Shown one piece after another: positions 8,818 through 16,693 of a DNA stretch of 64,000 nucleotides. Each line of letters opens with the position of its first letter. Position 1 is the stretch's first letter. The notes under the pieces were generated by a model. The model saw only the letters and a list, made by a program, of their open reading frames with translations. It did no database searches and was not told the DNA's origin. The translations under genes were made by a program, and so were the position numbers. The stretch is from Nitrospirae bacterium MYbin3. GTDB taxonomy: Bacteria > Nitrospirota > Thermodesulfovibrionia > Thermodesulfovibrionales > Dissulfurispiraceae. The stretch spans positions 70,746-134,745 of the forward strand of contig PEAD01000004.1 in the NCBI GenBank assembly GCA_002753335.1. The letters are read 5' to 3'.

Positions 8818-9897
8818 CTATTTGCCGAACGGGCAGACCGGATACCTGCAGACCTCACAGTTCAGACATAGCCCTCCATGTCCAAGTTCGGCGAGTTCCA
8901 TTCTCCCAATATGCTCTCCGGCCAGTATTCTCGGCAGTACAAGGTCAAAAACAGTTGTTTTGTGGTACATTCCGCAGGCCGGAATGCCCAAGATAGGAAT
9001 ATTCTGTGTGGTCTCATTTTCAGTGTTAAGGTATGCCACCATAAACATAGCTCCCGGCAGCACTGCGGAGCCATAAGTGATATCAGTCGCACCGAGCTTT
9101 CTTATCGCAAACCTTGTAACATCGTCAGGATCCACCGACATTCCACCGGTTGTAATAAGCAGGTCTGCACCGGCATCCAAAAGCTCTCTGAGCCTTGTTT
9201 CTATATGTTCCTGATCGTCCGGAGCGTAGTATGTGCCGATTATTTCTCCTCCGAACTCATCGATTTTCTTGGTTATGACCGGGGCAAAGGCATCCTGAAT
9301 TTTTCCGTAATACACCTCGTTGCCTGTTATTACAACGCCGGTTTTGGGTTTTCGCAGGGCTTTTACATTTATGACTCCGCCCGGCACTTTGCATAAATGC
9401 TCCGCCTGCTCAACAACCTCTTTTTTAGCTATCAAGGGTATTGCGCGGGTGCCTGCAACCAACTGTCCTTTTTTTACTACGGTGTTGTCATGTGTGGTTG
9501 CGCACATTATGTCTCCGAGCATATTGAAATCCAGCAGGGCGGCTTCGTTGATTTTTAGCAGCCCATCCCTGTCTGCGATTATGTTTATCTTGCCCTCGCG
9601 GGGAGAACCCTGCATGCATACGCCTTCGCCCATCAACGCGTTTGCAAGCCTGTATGCGGCTTCATCCTCATGAAGTTCATCCTCAGAAACGCTTAGAACG
9701 TAAAGATGCTCCTTTCCAAGCCTCTGCAGTCGGCAGACATCTTCAGCCTGTATGATATGCCCTTTTCTGAAGGCGCAGCCTTTGAACTCGCCTGTCCTGA
9801 TCTCGGTTATGTCATGGGCCAGAACCGTTCCCACCGCATCGCTTACAGGCAGTGTCTTCATTCCTGAATGATGTTTTTCATTTAGGGTTTCACACAT
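8818..9897 (-). CDS. MoeA/MoCF-type molybdopterin-binding protein with Cys-rich tail
   Basis: A 359-residue protein containing a molybdopterin-binding (MoCF) domain in its second half: GVVITGNEVY, then DLLITTGGMSVDPDDVTR and GIPACGMYHKT. The first half resembles the MoeA-like SAF region (KTLPVSDAVGTVLAHDITEI). It lacks the full-length MoeA layout, and the tail CLNCEVCRYPVCPFGK carries four Cys that could hold zinc or a cluster. It is the third gene of an operon with FmdE- and ModE-like genes, downstream of an exported molybdoenzyme. Cofactor insertion or molybdenum handling for that enzyme is the likely role. GGAGG lies 6 nt before the ATG. Confidence 0.85.
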   Translation of the reverse strand: MCETLNEKHHSGMKTLPVSDAVGTVLAHDITEIRTGEFKGCAFRKGHIIQAEDVCRLQRLGKEHLYVLSVSEDELHEDEAAYRLANALMGEGVCMQGSPREGKINIIADRDGLLKINEAALLDFNMLGDIMCATTHDNTVVKKGQLVAGTRAIPLIAKKEVVEQAEHLCKVPGGVINVKALRKPKTGVVITGNEVYYGKIQDAFAPVITKKIDEFGGEIIGTYYAPDDQEHIETRLRELLDAGADLLITTGGMSVDPDDVTRFAIRKLGATDITYGSAVLPGAMFMVAYLNTENETTQNIPILGIPACGMYHKTTVFDLVLPRILAGEHIGRMELAELGHGGLCLNCEVCRYPVCPFGK

Positions 9898-9918
9898 AGA
9901 TACCTCCGGATATATTCA

Positions 9919-10275
9919 TCATTTGCCAGAAAATATTTTCTCGAATCTCTCGTCAACCATTTCTCGTATCCTATTTTCGAGCGACTCGTATTTTTTTATG
10001 AAATGCCTTGCATCATCGGTAAGCGTTGCGCCTCCTCCGTTTTTGCCGCCTGTCCTGCAGTCAACAAGCTTTATCCCAAGCCGTTCTTCCATAGCCTTTA
10101 TATGGCTCCACGCCTTTCTGTAAGAGATATTCACATCTTTGGCCGCCTGATTTACCGAGCCGTAGCGGTCTATGGCTTCGAGCAAAAACCTGCGGCCTCT
10201 GCCGAATACCGGCTCTCCGTTAACCTCAAGCCAGAGCTTTGATTTGATTTCTATATCGTTATGACTTTTCTGCAT
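9919..10275 (-). CDS. ModE-like winged-helix regulator (N-terminal domain only)
   Basis: The 118 residues match the LysR-type winged helix of ModE: FLLEAIDRYGSVNQAAKDV, then SYRKAWSHIKAMEERLG and GGKNGGGATLTDDA. Classic ModE has a C-terminal pair of molybdate-binding (Mop/TOBE) domains. These are absent, as in many anaerobes where the HTH domain stands alone. It lies between the FmdE-like and MoeA-like genes with 8- and 21-bp gaps. Control of this molybdenum block or of the adjacent molybdoenzyme operon is the natural inference, but no ModE-like operator was confirmed. Confidence 0.88.
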   Translation of the reverse strand: MQKSHNDIEIKSKLWLEVNGEPVFGRGRRFLLEAIDRYGSVNQAAKDVNISYRKAWSHIKAMEERLGIKLVDCRTGGKNGGGATLTDDARHFIKKYESLENRIREMVDERFEKIFSGK

Positions 10276-10283
10276 AGCGCATT

Positions 10284-10895
10284 TTAATAAAAAAGTTTTT
10301 GCTCATTAGAGATAACTTCGTAATAACCTTCCCCGCCGCACTGTTTGCAGACCGTTTTCCCATTGTGGGTTGTTTCTCTCTTGTCCTGAACATGCTCTCC
10401 GCAGATTTCGCAACGGATACGGCTTAAAGGCCGTCCGGGCATATCTTCCGGTTTGATATTCACCGTCACTTCCATGCAATCGAAAAGCTCTTTGTCGGAC
10501 ATTATTTTATACGCCTCGGTTTGTGCCGCGTATTTGTTTTCTATCTCAGGAAAATATTTTTTTGCCTCTTCTTTTGAATCTTCTTTTGCGAGAACTCGCA
10601 CAGCCTTATTTGTTTTTATATTCACAAATGTCGCAGCCATCTTGCCGTAATCCATAAACTTCATTGTCCTGTGGCCGAGGCTGCATCCTGTGACAGACTG
10701 GACTGCGTCCGTAGCGCATCTGTCCATCTCCACAAAAACGATTATGCTTTTTCTGTCTTTGCCTTTTGGGTCTTCAACTCCTGCCAATTTAAGGCCGAGC
10801 ATAGACATCCTGACACCTAGCACCTGTCCGGGGCATAGGTGGCCGTGAATTCTTACAGATTCGTCGAGCAGGGCTTGAAAATCCAATGGATTCAT
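10284..10895 (-). CDS. FmdE-family protein with C-terminal zinc ribbon
   Basis: A 203-residue protein of the formylmethanofuran dehydrogenase subunit E (FmdE, PF02663) family. The family core is seen as SVRIHGHLCPGQVLGVRMS, DRCATDAVQSVTGCSLG and KMAATFVN. The C-terminus adds a four-Cys ribbon, CEICG and CKQCGG separated by 18 residues, with TTHNGKTVC as in DksA/TraR-like fingers. In non-methanogens FmdE proteins are often linked to molybdenum or tungsten enzymes, which agrees with the ModE- and MoeA-like neighbours downstream and the molybdoenzyme upstream. It is probably the first gene of the three-gene unit. Its molecular function is not established. Confidence 0.88.
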   Translation of the reverse strand: MNPLDFQALLDESVRIHGHLCPGQVLGVRMSMLGLKLAGVEDPKGKDRKSIIVFVEMDRCATDAVQSVTGCSLGHRTMKFMDYGKMAATFVNIKTNKAVRVLAKEDSKEEAKKYFPEIENKYAAQTEAYKIMSDKELFDCMEVTVNIKPEDMPGRPLSRIRCEICGEHVQDKRETTHNGKTVCKQCGGEGYYEVISNEQKLFY

Positions 10896-10938
10896 TGAAA
10901 TATTATATCTCCGAAAAATGTAAATTTGTTGTTAAGAA

Positions 10939-10965
10939 GCAGAAGGGGCTTTATGCCCCTTCTGC
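10939..10965 (-). terminator. 11-bp perfect stem-loop between the molybdoenzyme and the FmdE unit
   Basis: GCAGAAGGGGC and its exact complement enclose a 5-nt loop. The hairpin begins 10 bp after the molybdoenzyme stop codon, on the side expected for a terminator. No U-tract follows on the minus strand (seven T precede the stem instead), so it may act as an mRNA 3' stabiliser or partial terminator rather than a textbook Rho-independent site. Confidence 0.6.
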
Positions 10966-10975
10966 CTAAAAAAAC

Positions 10976-13900
10976 CTAAGCCTTTACAAGCTTCACCTTC
11001 GTATCATAAAACGACACGCTTCCGCCTACAGGATCGAGCATGCAGGTATTTTTTAGATGCGGATCAATCCACATAGCAGCATTGGCATGAACGCCTGTTG
11101 CCCTGCGCGGGTCCCCTTTAATCACCTTGCCGTCAATCGTAACATCAGCAGCGCCTGTTGCCCAATGGCCGTGTCCGAGCGTAAAGGTGATGACACCCGG
11201 CATGATCGTCTCTGTAACTTTCACTTTCCCGACCATAGGTTTTTTGGTGCCGTTTTTCAGATCATAGACGCCATCGAGGTTTGTTGCAGAAACAACCTTC
11301 ACTCTGTCGCCATCCTTAAGCTTCAGCTTCTTGGCATCGTCTGCGTTGATGATTATCTCGTTTTCGGGCTTAATCGCCAAGAGCCAGTAATCAACGACGG
11401 TCCTCGATTTTGTGTGAAGTATGTCCCTCTGTGTAAGCAGGTGCAACGGATAACCGTCTTCAAGACCGGACTCTTTAGGAGTTTTTCCGATTGTGGTACA
11501 AACCGGAACATAAGTTGCGTAGCCCGGATTGGACTTTCCGGTGAAGGCGTTTTTTGTGCCTGCCGTCTTTTCCTGATAAAGGTTGATGAGCTTCTTGTAC
11601 TGGTTGGCAAGGTAGTCGCCCTTGTAAATGTCCTTGTGCTCCTGAAAGCGTCCGCCGCGATTGAGAACATAGACAACCTTTTTCCAGTTTGCGCCTGTTA
11701 TCTTCTGCCATCTTTCAGGATCAAAAACTGTCTTGGGCAGATGCTTTCTCGATTCAAGGAAAAGCTTGACCTCATCATCGCTTGCATCAGGCACAGGGGT
11801 TCCGTCTGTAGCGACATTGGCTACCATTCTGATGTAGAAATCATCCGGTCTTGTAAAGTCCTGCCCCTCGCCAAAGCCATTTTTGCCGTAGCCTTTCATG
11901 CCGAGCTTCTCGGCAAGCGCAAGCTGGAGCGCTTCGTATGAGCAGGGCATTTCTTCACCAAAGACCTTAACGGTCTCGGGTATCGGAGCGATAACAGGCT
12001 GCCTGACAGGCTGAACCTTAACAGGCATGTTCGGATGCGAGCCGTGCATCTCCCACCTTTCGAGATAGCTGAGGTCGGGGAAGATGTAGTCTGCGTACAT
12101 AGAAGTTGTGCCTATCAGAATGTCCGAGCAGAAATAAAGCGGGACCTTGTTCACATCCGCAAGTATCTCTATGTTGGTATGCCCGGCAGGCAACGCATAA
12201 ACTGGGGTTCCCATGTAGCTGAAAAGGGCCTTAACCGGATACGGGTATGCGTCGCCGATTGAAGGTACAATCTCTTCATAGATGTCGCTCGAAAGCGGCC
12301 ACCAGTTTCTCTTTGCGGGATAGCCGTTGAAGATCGAGGAATCCTCGTATTTTATATCGTGCCTGATAATGCTGATGCCGAACCTTGATGTCTTGCCCGG
12401 CTTTGCCTTGCCAAGATCAAAAGGCTGTCCCTCCTTGCCTCCGCCGGTATTGAAGGTAGATGGGGCTATCATCCCGCCCTTCCAGTCGAAGTTGCCGAGA
12501 AGCAGGTTAATGGTCATTGCGGATGTGACATTGTAAAAACCATTAGTATGCTGGGCTATGCCTCTATGGACGTCAACTACGGATTTTTTGCCGTACTTTG
12601 CAAGATCGGCCGCGACATTCTCAATGTCCTTAACGCTTATACCGCAAATCTTCGACCATTCATCGGGCTTCTTTAAGTTTGCAGCATCAGCGATTATCTG
12701 AAGTGCGCTCTTTACCTTGACGTCGCCTATGGATGTTGACACAAGAAGATCGCCTGTTACAGCATTTTTCTCGTCGTTCGGATCGATCGCGACAGGCTTG
12801 CCGTTTTTCATTGCCACGAGGTATTCAAAGTCGTGCTCCTTACCGTCCTTGTCTTTTCTCTTCTCAACTTGAGCAAGACCTATCTCATGCGCCCTTAAGA
12901 ACTTTCCGGGTTTGCCGTCCTTGTCGAGTTTGACCAAAAGAGCGGCATTTGTCCATGTCGGCTCTTTTGCCTCTTTAGCCGCGGCCTTATTCGCGCAGGA
13001 CAGGTACTTTGCGTCGTATTTTTTGTTGTTTACCATCCATTGAATTATTCCGGTAAAAAACGCTCCGTCGGTTCCGGGTTTAATAGGCAGATACTTAGTC
13101 GCTTTTGCCGCAGACTTGTTGAAGCGCGGGTCAACGACGGTCATCTTAACCTTTCCATCTGTAAGTCTCGGCACAAGCCTTACGGTTCTATTAGTAGGAC
13201 CGTAGTTGGCATCAAAAAGATTCGAACCTACAGAGAGTATATACTCCGCATTCTCGAAATCGCCCTGCCAGTAGAATTTATTGCCGCCGCTGAACTTATT
13301 GTAGTCGTACTGTTCGCTCATCGCCTTGCAGGTAAAGTACAGAGACCCCTGGCAGACTGTAGTGTGGCCGTGTGTGTTGGCTGTGCCGAAGTAATCGCCA
13401 AAAAATCTCCCTGAAAAATCTCCTCTGCCGCCCTTCTTTCTGCCCCACATATAAACAAGCTGATTGTTTTTCGGGCCGAAATCAGGATGGTCCGGGTCGA
13501 TAAGATATTTAAGATTAGCGGCATGTTTTGACTTGAACTCATCGATAGCTTTTTTCTTGTCCTTTGCTTTTGCAATTGCACTGGCGTCTGCAGCCATCTC
13601 TTTTGCGATCTTTATGTCTCTCAGGGCATAAATATCCTTAAGTCCGGTCACTTCCCTGTTTTCTTCACCCTGCACACTACTGAACAGTTTGCCGCCGTTT
13701 ACTATCTCATCTATAGCCTTATCAAACGGGATGCTTTTCCATTTTCCTTCTCCCCGTTTGCCGTCACGCTTCAACACCTTCGATATTCTGTAGGGATCAT
13801 ATACCGACTGAATGCCTGCCTGTCCCTTAGGACATACGGCCCGGTCAACCGTATTAACCTCGGAAGGCGAGGACTTATAAGGTATGTGCGGCACTGAAGT

Positions 13901-14197
13901 AAAGGGGTTATAAGGATTGCCGTCAATTTTAAGGGCAATCGCTTTGCCGTCTTTTCTGAAAAACTTAACCTTAATCCCGCAGCCTGTGTTGCATTGCAAA
14001 CAGACTGTATAAAGAGTATTTTCGGCCTTGATCAATTCGTATGCCTCCTCAGACGTAAGCATGCCTGCCTCAGCTCTTTTCATCAGGTCGGTGGCCCACT
14101 CCAGTTGTGATGCGAGCATGGCGCCCCCTAAAACAGCAGAACACCTGATAAAATCCCTTCTACTGAATCCGTTACCGTTATTTTTAGTTTCTTCCAT
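10976..14197 (-). CDS. TAT-exported molybdopterin oxidoreductase, catalytic subunit (TtrA/SrdA/PsrA-like)
   Basis: A 1073-residue DMSO-reductase-family enzyme. The twin-arginine signal SRRDFIR lies at residues 12-18 and is followed by a hydrophobic stretch. The [4Fe-4S] ligands are Cys66, Cys69, Cys73 and Cys122 (CLQCNTGC and VCPKG). A candidate Mo-ligand Cys is in GHTTVCQGSLYF near residue 280. The C-terminal cofactor-cap domain has HLLTQRDILHTKSRTV and GHGHWATG. Size and insert pattern are closest to tetrathionate or selenate reductases, but substrate cannot be assigned. Its operon supplies a Fe-S subunit and two triheme cytochromes yet no NrfD/PsrC membrane subunit, so electrons probably reach it through the periplasmic cytochromes. 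Confidence 0.9.
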   Translation of the reverse strand: MEETKNNGNGFSRRDFIRCSAVLGGAMLASQLEWATDLMKRAEAGMLTSEEAYELIKAENTLYTVCLQCNTGCGIKVKFFRKDGKAIALKIDGNPYNPFTSVPHIPYKSSPSEVNTVDRAVCPKGQAGIQSVYDPYRISKVLKRDGKRGEGKWKSIPFDKAIDEIVNGGKLFSSVQGEENREVTGLKDIYALRDIKIAKEMAADASAIAKAKDKKKAIDEFKSKHAANLKYLIDPDHPDFGPKNNQLVYMWGRKKGGRGDFSGRFFGDYFGTANTHGHTTVCQGSLYFTCKAMSEQYDYNKFSGGNKFYWQGDFENAEYILSVGSNLFDANYGPTNRTVRLVPRLTDGKVKMTVVDPRFNKSAAKATKYLPIKPGTDGAFFTGIIQWMVNNKKYDAKYLSCANKAAAKEAKEPTWTNAALLVKLDKDGKPGKFLRAHEIGLAQVEKRKDKDGKEHDFEYLVAMKNGKPVAIDPNDEKNAVTGDLLVSTSIGDVKVKSALQIIADAANLKKPDEWSKICGISVKDIENVAADLAKYGKKSVVDVHRGIAQHTNGFYNVTSAMTINLLLGNFDWKGGMIAPSTFNTGGGKEGQPFDLGKAKPGKTSRFGISIIRHDIKYEDSSIFNGYPAKRNWWPLSSDIYEEIVPSIGDAYPYPVKALFSYMGTPVYALPAGHTNIEILADVNKVPLYFCSDILIGTTSMYADYIFPDLSYLERWEMHGSHPNMPVKVQPVRQPVIAPIPETVKVFGEEMPCSYEALQLALAEKLGMKGYGKNGFGEGQDFTRPDDFYIRMVANVATDGTPVPDASDDEVKLFLESRKHLPKTVFDPERWQKITGANWKKVVYVLNRGGRFQEHKDIYKGDYLANQYKKLINLYQEKTAGTKNAFTGKSNPGYATYVPVCTTIGKTPKESGLEDGYPLHLLTQRDILHTKSRTVVDYWLLAIKPENEIIINADDAKKLKLKDGDRVKVVSATNLDGVYDLKNGTKKPMVGKVKVTETIMPGVITFTLGHGHWATGAADVTIDGKVIKGDPRRATGVHANAAMWIDPHLKNTCMLDPVGGSVSFYDTKVKLVKA

Positions 14198-14211
14198 CAG
14201 TCCTCACCTCC

Positions 14212-15054
14212 TTATGGCAGTATGTAATAAACTCTGGGTTTGGTTTTTGATTTATCCGAGAAGACAGGAGTGGTTCCCGGATACGCTATTGCGGCCGAAA
14301 TTACCCCCGGGGTTTTTCCTTTAAGCTCATCGTTCTTGAGCTTGGTCTCTCCGGCGCCCTTAACCTCGGACAGCACCTTAATTTTATTGTCTTTCATGAC
14401 CTTGTAAATTAGGCTTCCCTTATCTTCAGGGTCTCCAAAATAATTTGCCCTCGATATGCAGGTGCTTACGCACATCGGCACCATCCCGTTTTTAAGCCTG
14501 TGGTAGCAGAAGTGGCATTTCCTTGCGTTGTTGATAGGGATATGATGTTTTTCTCTTGGCCATTTTTTGCTGTACTCCCATGTGGGGGCCTTATCGTACT
14601 CCTGTATCGCTGGTGTGCCTTCGGTATGTAAATAGCCTGCGTCAAGCGCGCGCGCTTTGTACGGGCAGGCGATTACGCAGCGGCCGCAGCCTATGCACTT
14701 TTCGTAATTTATCATTACGATGCCGGAACTCACGCCTTTTGAGCTCTTCCATGTGGCCTTGCCTTCGCCCTTGTTGGGGCATGCCTCAACGCATGGAGGA
14801 TCGTCGCACTGCTGGCATGGCCTCGGAGTAAACAACCGCTTTACGGCAGGAAATTTGCCACTCTCTTCCTCATAAACCGGCCGGTATATAATGCCCGGAG
14901 GACTCTTCTGCTCGGCAACGCAGCCTGCGGTGCAGGCCTTGCACGCGGTGCATCTGCGCAGATCGATAAGCATGGCCCACTTAGAGCCCGGCTTGCCGAG
15001 GGCCCTTTTTATGTCTTCCTGTATTATTTCGAGTTCATCGCGTCCTTCGAACAT
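14212..15054 (-). CDS. four-cluster Fe-S electron-transfer subunit (PsrB/TtrB/DmsB-like)
   Basis: A 280-residue ferredoxin-like subunit with four Cys groups: CTACKACTAGC, CQQCDDPPCVEACP, CIGCGRCVIACP and CHFCYHRLKNGMVPMC. This is the usual set of four [4Fe-4S] clusters passing electrons to a DMSO-family catalytic subunit. It has no signal peptide, as expected if it is co-exported with the TAT-bearing partner encoded 14 bp downstream. It abuts the cytochrome stop codon directly upstream, which indicates one transcript. The stretch after residue 215 is longer than in DmsB and has no recognisable motif. Confidence 0.92.
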   Translation of the reverse strand: MFEGRDELEIIQEDIKRALGKPGSKWAMLIDLRRCTACKACTAGCVAEQKSPPGIIYRPVYEEESGKFPAVKRLFTPRPCQQCDDPPCVEACPNKGEGKATWKSSKGVSSGIVMINYEKCIGCGRCVIACPYKARALDAGYLHTEGTPAIQEYDKAPTWEYSKKWPREKHHIPINNARKCHFCYHRLKNGMVPMCVSTCISRANYFGDPEDKGSLIYKVMKDNKIKVLSEVKGAGETKLKNDELKGKTPGVISAAIAYPGTTPVFSDKSKTKPRVYYILP

Positions 15055-15372
15055 TTATTTCACCTCCTTTTTATGGCATACGTAACAGTTTGCTGAGAGG
15101 TCAAACGCTTTCTTTCCGTTATGGCATGCGCCGCAAGATGTGGCCTGACGCTTGTGCGACATCCTCAGGCTCTTGTGTTTCTCCCTGCTTTCAAAAATGG
15201 ATGGATGGCACTCGGTACAGCTAAACCCCATTGTTTCGACATGGGTATCGTGGTGGAATGTCACATTGCCTATGTGTTTGACCTCATAGGTAATGTCGCC
15301 TCCTCCAACCCTTGCCGAAACAACAGATGCCGCAATTAGAGCCAAAACAACGCTGATCAACAGATATCTCAT
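15055..15372 (-). CDS. triheme c7-type cytochrome (downstream paralogue)
   Basis: A 105-residue periplasmic cytochrome. An N-terminal signal peptide (residues 1-20, ending near VVSA) precedes VGGGDITYEVKH and three heme-attachment motifs: CTECH, CGACH and CYVCH. Isolated His residues such as FHHDTH supply distal ligands. The pattern is the c7-type triheme domain. It is the close paralogue of the next cytochrome upstream, with a 24-bp gap, so the pair arose by tandem duplication. Its stop is contiguous with the start of the Fe-S subunit. It probably feeds electrons from the quinone pool or other cytochromes to the exported molybdoenzyme. Confidence 0.92.
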   Translation of the reverse strand: MRYLLISVVLALIAASVVSARVGGGDITYEVKHIGNVTFHHDTHVETMGFSCTECHPSIFESREKHKSLRMSHKRQATSCGACHNGKKAFDLSANCYVCHKKEVK

Positions 15373-15396
15373 ATGTTTTCTCCTTTTGTCCGGAAT

Positions 15397-15711
15397 CTAT
15401 TTCTTGTGGCAGATATAGCAATTGCTGCTGACATCAAACGCGTTTTTGCCGTTATGGCAAATACCGCAGGCCTTCTTTGACCGCATGTCCGACATCTTGC
15501 GCTTTTTTTCGGCATCCCTTTTCATCGCAAATATCGAAGGATGGCAGTCATCGCACTTAAAGTTCCTGTCGGTCACATGAGAGTCGTGGCTAAAAGTGAC
15601 ATCTCCCGAATGCTTTACTTTGTAAACGATGTTTCCGCCTCCTACAGATGCTGCATAAACAACAGGAACCGAGATAAGAACAGCCAGCACAACCAACAAT
15701 AATCGTTTCAT
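15397..15711 (-). CDS. triheme c7-type cytochrome (first gene of the molybdoenzyme operon)
   Basis: A 104-residue protein with a signal peptide (MKRLLLVVLAVLISVPVVYA) and the motifs CDDCH, CGICH and CYICH. The mature start SVGGGNIVYKVKHSGDVTFSH parallels its downstream paralogue. It is the first gene of the cytochrome-FeS-molybdoenzyme operon and has its own sigma70-like promoter. A purine-rich AGGGGGTGAAAAAAG precedes the ATG. Confidence 0.92.
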   Translation of the reverse strand: MKRLLLVVLAVLISVPVVYAASVGGGNIVYKVKHSGDVTFSHDSHVTDRNFKCDDCHPSIFAMKRDAEKKRKMSDMRSKKACGICHNGKNAFDVSSNCYICHKK

Positions 15712-15759
15712 CTTTTTTCACCCCCTTGTTTGGTTTTTGTTTTCACAATCAAAAATTAA

Positions 15760-15788
15760 AAGATATACCGGATTAAGCTGTTTGTCAA
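15760..15788 (-). promoter_or_regulatory. sigma70-type promoter of the cytochrome/molybdoenzyme operon
   Basis: On the minus strand TTGACA (15788-15783) is separated by exactly 17 nt from TATCTT (15765-15760). It starts 4 nt after the receiver-gene stop codon and leaves a leader of about 45 nt before the cytochrome ATG at 15711. The -35 is perfect and the -10 matches four of six, so this operon is probably transcribed independently of the signalling genes upstream. Confidence 0.65.
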
Positions 15789-15791
15789 ATT

Positions 15792-16187
15792 TTAAAAGCC
15801 TACGCACTCCGCGTATTCTGGCTCAACTTTTTTTTTGACACCGCATAGGTCCTCAATCAAGGAGCTAACTTTATCCAGATTAAACGGTTTTTCCAAAAAA
15901 ACATCTATGCCTGCTGCAGCCAACTCAGAATTAGTTGAGTCGCAACATGCCGACATAAGAATTATTCTGCCATCATAACCTGTTGCTCTTATCTTTTTTG
16001 CAGCCTCTATACCGTTAGTCGGCACCATCTTGTAGTCTGTGATTATCACATCAAAAATAGCCGGGTTCATTGCAGATAATGCGTCTTTAGGTGAACTTAC
16101 AGAAACAATATTGTGTCCTTTGTTTGACAAGTAATTGCTAAGCATTACTCCAACTAACGGCTCATCATCAATGACCAGAATCCTCAT
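15792..16187 (-). CDS. single-domain response regulator (receiver only)
   Basis: A 131-residue CheY-like receiver without output domain. Acidic residues Asp7 and Asp8 (VIDDEP), phospho-acceptor Asp51 (IITDYKM), Ser79 and Lys100 (LEKPF) are in the expected places. The start is the ATG at 16187, whose ATGA overlaps the stop of the small gene upstream and is preceded by GGGGGA. An earlier in-frame ATG would add 14 residues lying inside that gene. The protein probably receives or relays phosphate from the kinases upstream. The C-terminal 15 residues (KKKVEPEYAECVGF) are not part of the fold. Confidence 0.93.
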   Translation of the reverse strand: MRILVIDDEPLVGVMLSNYLSNKGHNIVSVSSPKDALSAMNPAIFDVIITDYKMVPTNGIEAAKKIRATGYDGRIILMSACCDSTNSELAAAGIDVFLEKPFNLDKVSSLIEDLCGVKKKVEPEYAECVGF

Positions 16188-16513
16188 GCATCCCCCATGT
16201 TTATTGTGATCGTAATCTCCTGATCCCAAAAAATGCCTTTAAGTGGAGAAAGCAGCCCTTTAACTGTGTTCTGAACAAGCTGTTTCGCAAATTCTCTTTC
16301 TATAACAATTTTATTGCCGTTTGAGTAAATGCCCGCAAAATTCTCATCGATGTGGACAGTAACAAAATTCGATATATCCCCAAAAGACTTGGCAACAGCC
16401 ATTACCACATTAGCAATATATTTTTGGGTAAATGCATTAAGCGGAATCTGATTGCCTTTGCATATCAAGACAGTTTTTATTGTATCGTTTTTTGTGGAAG
16501 ATGTAGTTATCAT
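16184..16513 (-). CDS. small protein of unknown function coupled to the receiver
   Basis: I do not recognise this 109-residue protein. It is soluble, with alternating short strands and helices. Notable stretches are VLICKGNQIPLNAFTQKYIA, HIDENFAGIYSNGNKIVIE and WDQEITITINM. Its stop overlaps the receiver start as ATGA, so the two are translationally coupled and probably work together, perhaps as a partner or anti-factor of the receiver. The ATG at 16513 has no Shine-Dalgarno sequence and lies only about 5 nt after the predicted sigma54 transcription start, so the mRNA may be nearly leaderless. It is a likely real gene because of the overlap, its frame length and its codon use. Confidence 0.75.
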   Translation of the reverse strand: MITTSSTKNDTIKTVLICKGNQIPLNAFTQKYIANVVMAVAKSFGDISNFVTVHIDENFAGIYSNGNKIVIEREFAKQLVQNTVKGLLSPLKGIFWDQEITITINMGDA

Positions 16514-16528
16514 TTTAAATCTAATAGT

Positions 16529-16693
16529 ATCAACTTTTATGCCATTTGTAGCTTGTTGAAATATAAAGAATTGACCATGAAGTTGCTGTTACCTTAAATA
16601 AACAATAGACATGTCATATTCTCTTAACTATGCTTAGAATAAAAGAAATTCAAAATGTGCTTCCGTCAAAAGAAATGTTACGAACAGGTAACA
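16529..16693 (-). promoter_or_regulatory. sigma54-like promoter with two upstream palindromic enhancer sites
   Basis: On the minus strand TGGCAT-N5-TTGAT (16544-16529) resembles the -24/-12 consensus TGGCAC-N5-TTGCA, with GA instead of GC at -12. Upstream lie TGTTTA-N6-GTAACA (16604-16587) and the perfect palindrome TGTTAC-N6-GTAACA (16693-16676), the latter overlapping the end of the heme-kinase gene. The proximal site ends 42 nt before the -24 element and the sites are 89 bp apart. The same motif, orientation and spacing recur before the hybrid-kinase gene at 22799. The rest of the 164-bp gap shows nothing else. Confidence 0.6.

Noticed and set aside
11057..11941. A 294-codon open frame on the plus strand
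   Set aside because: It lies antisense within the molybdoenzyme gene, has low-complexity composition and no recognisable domain.
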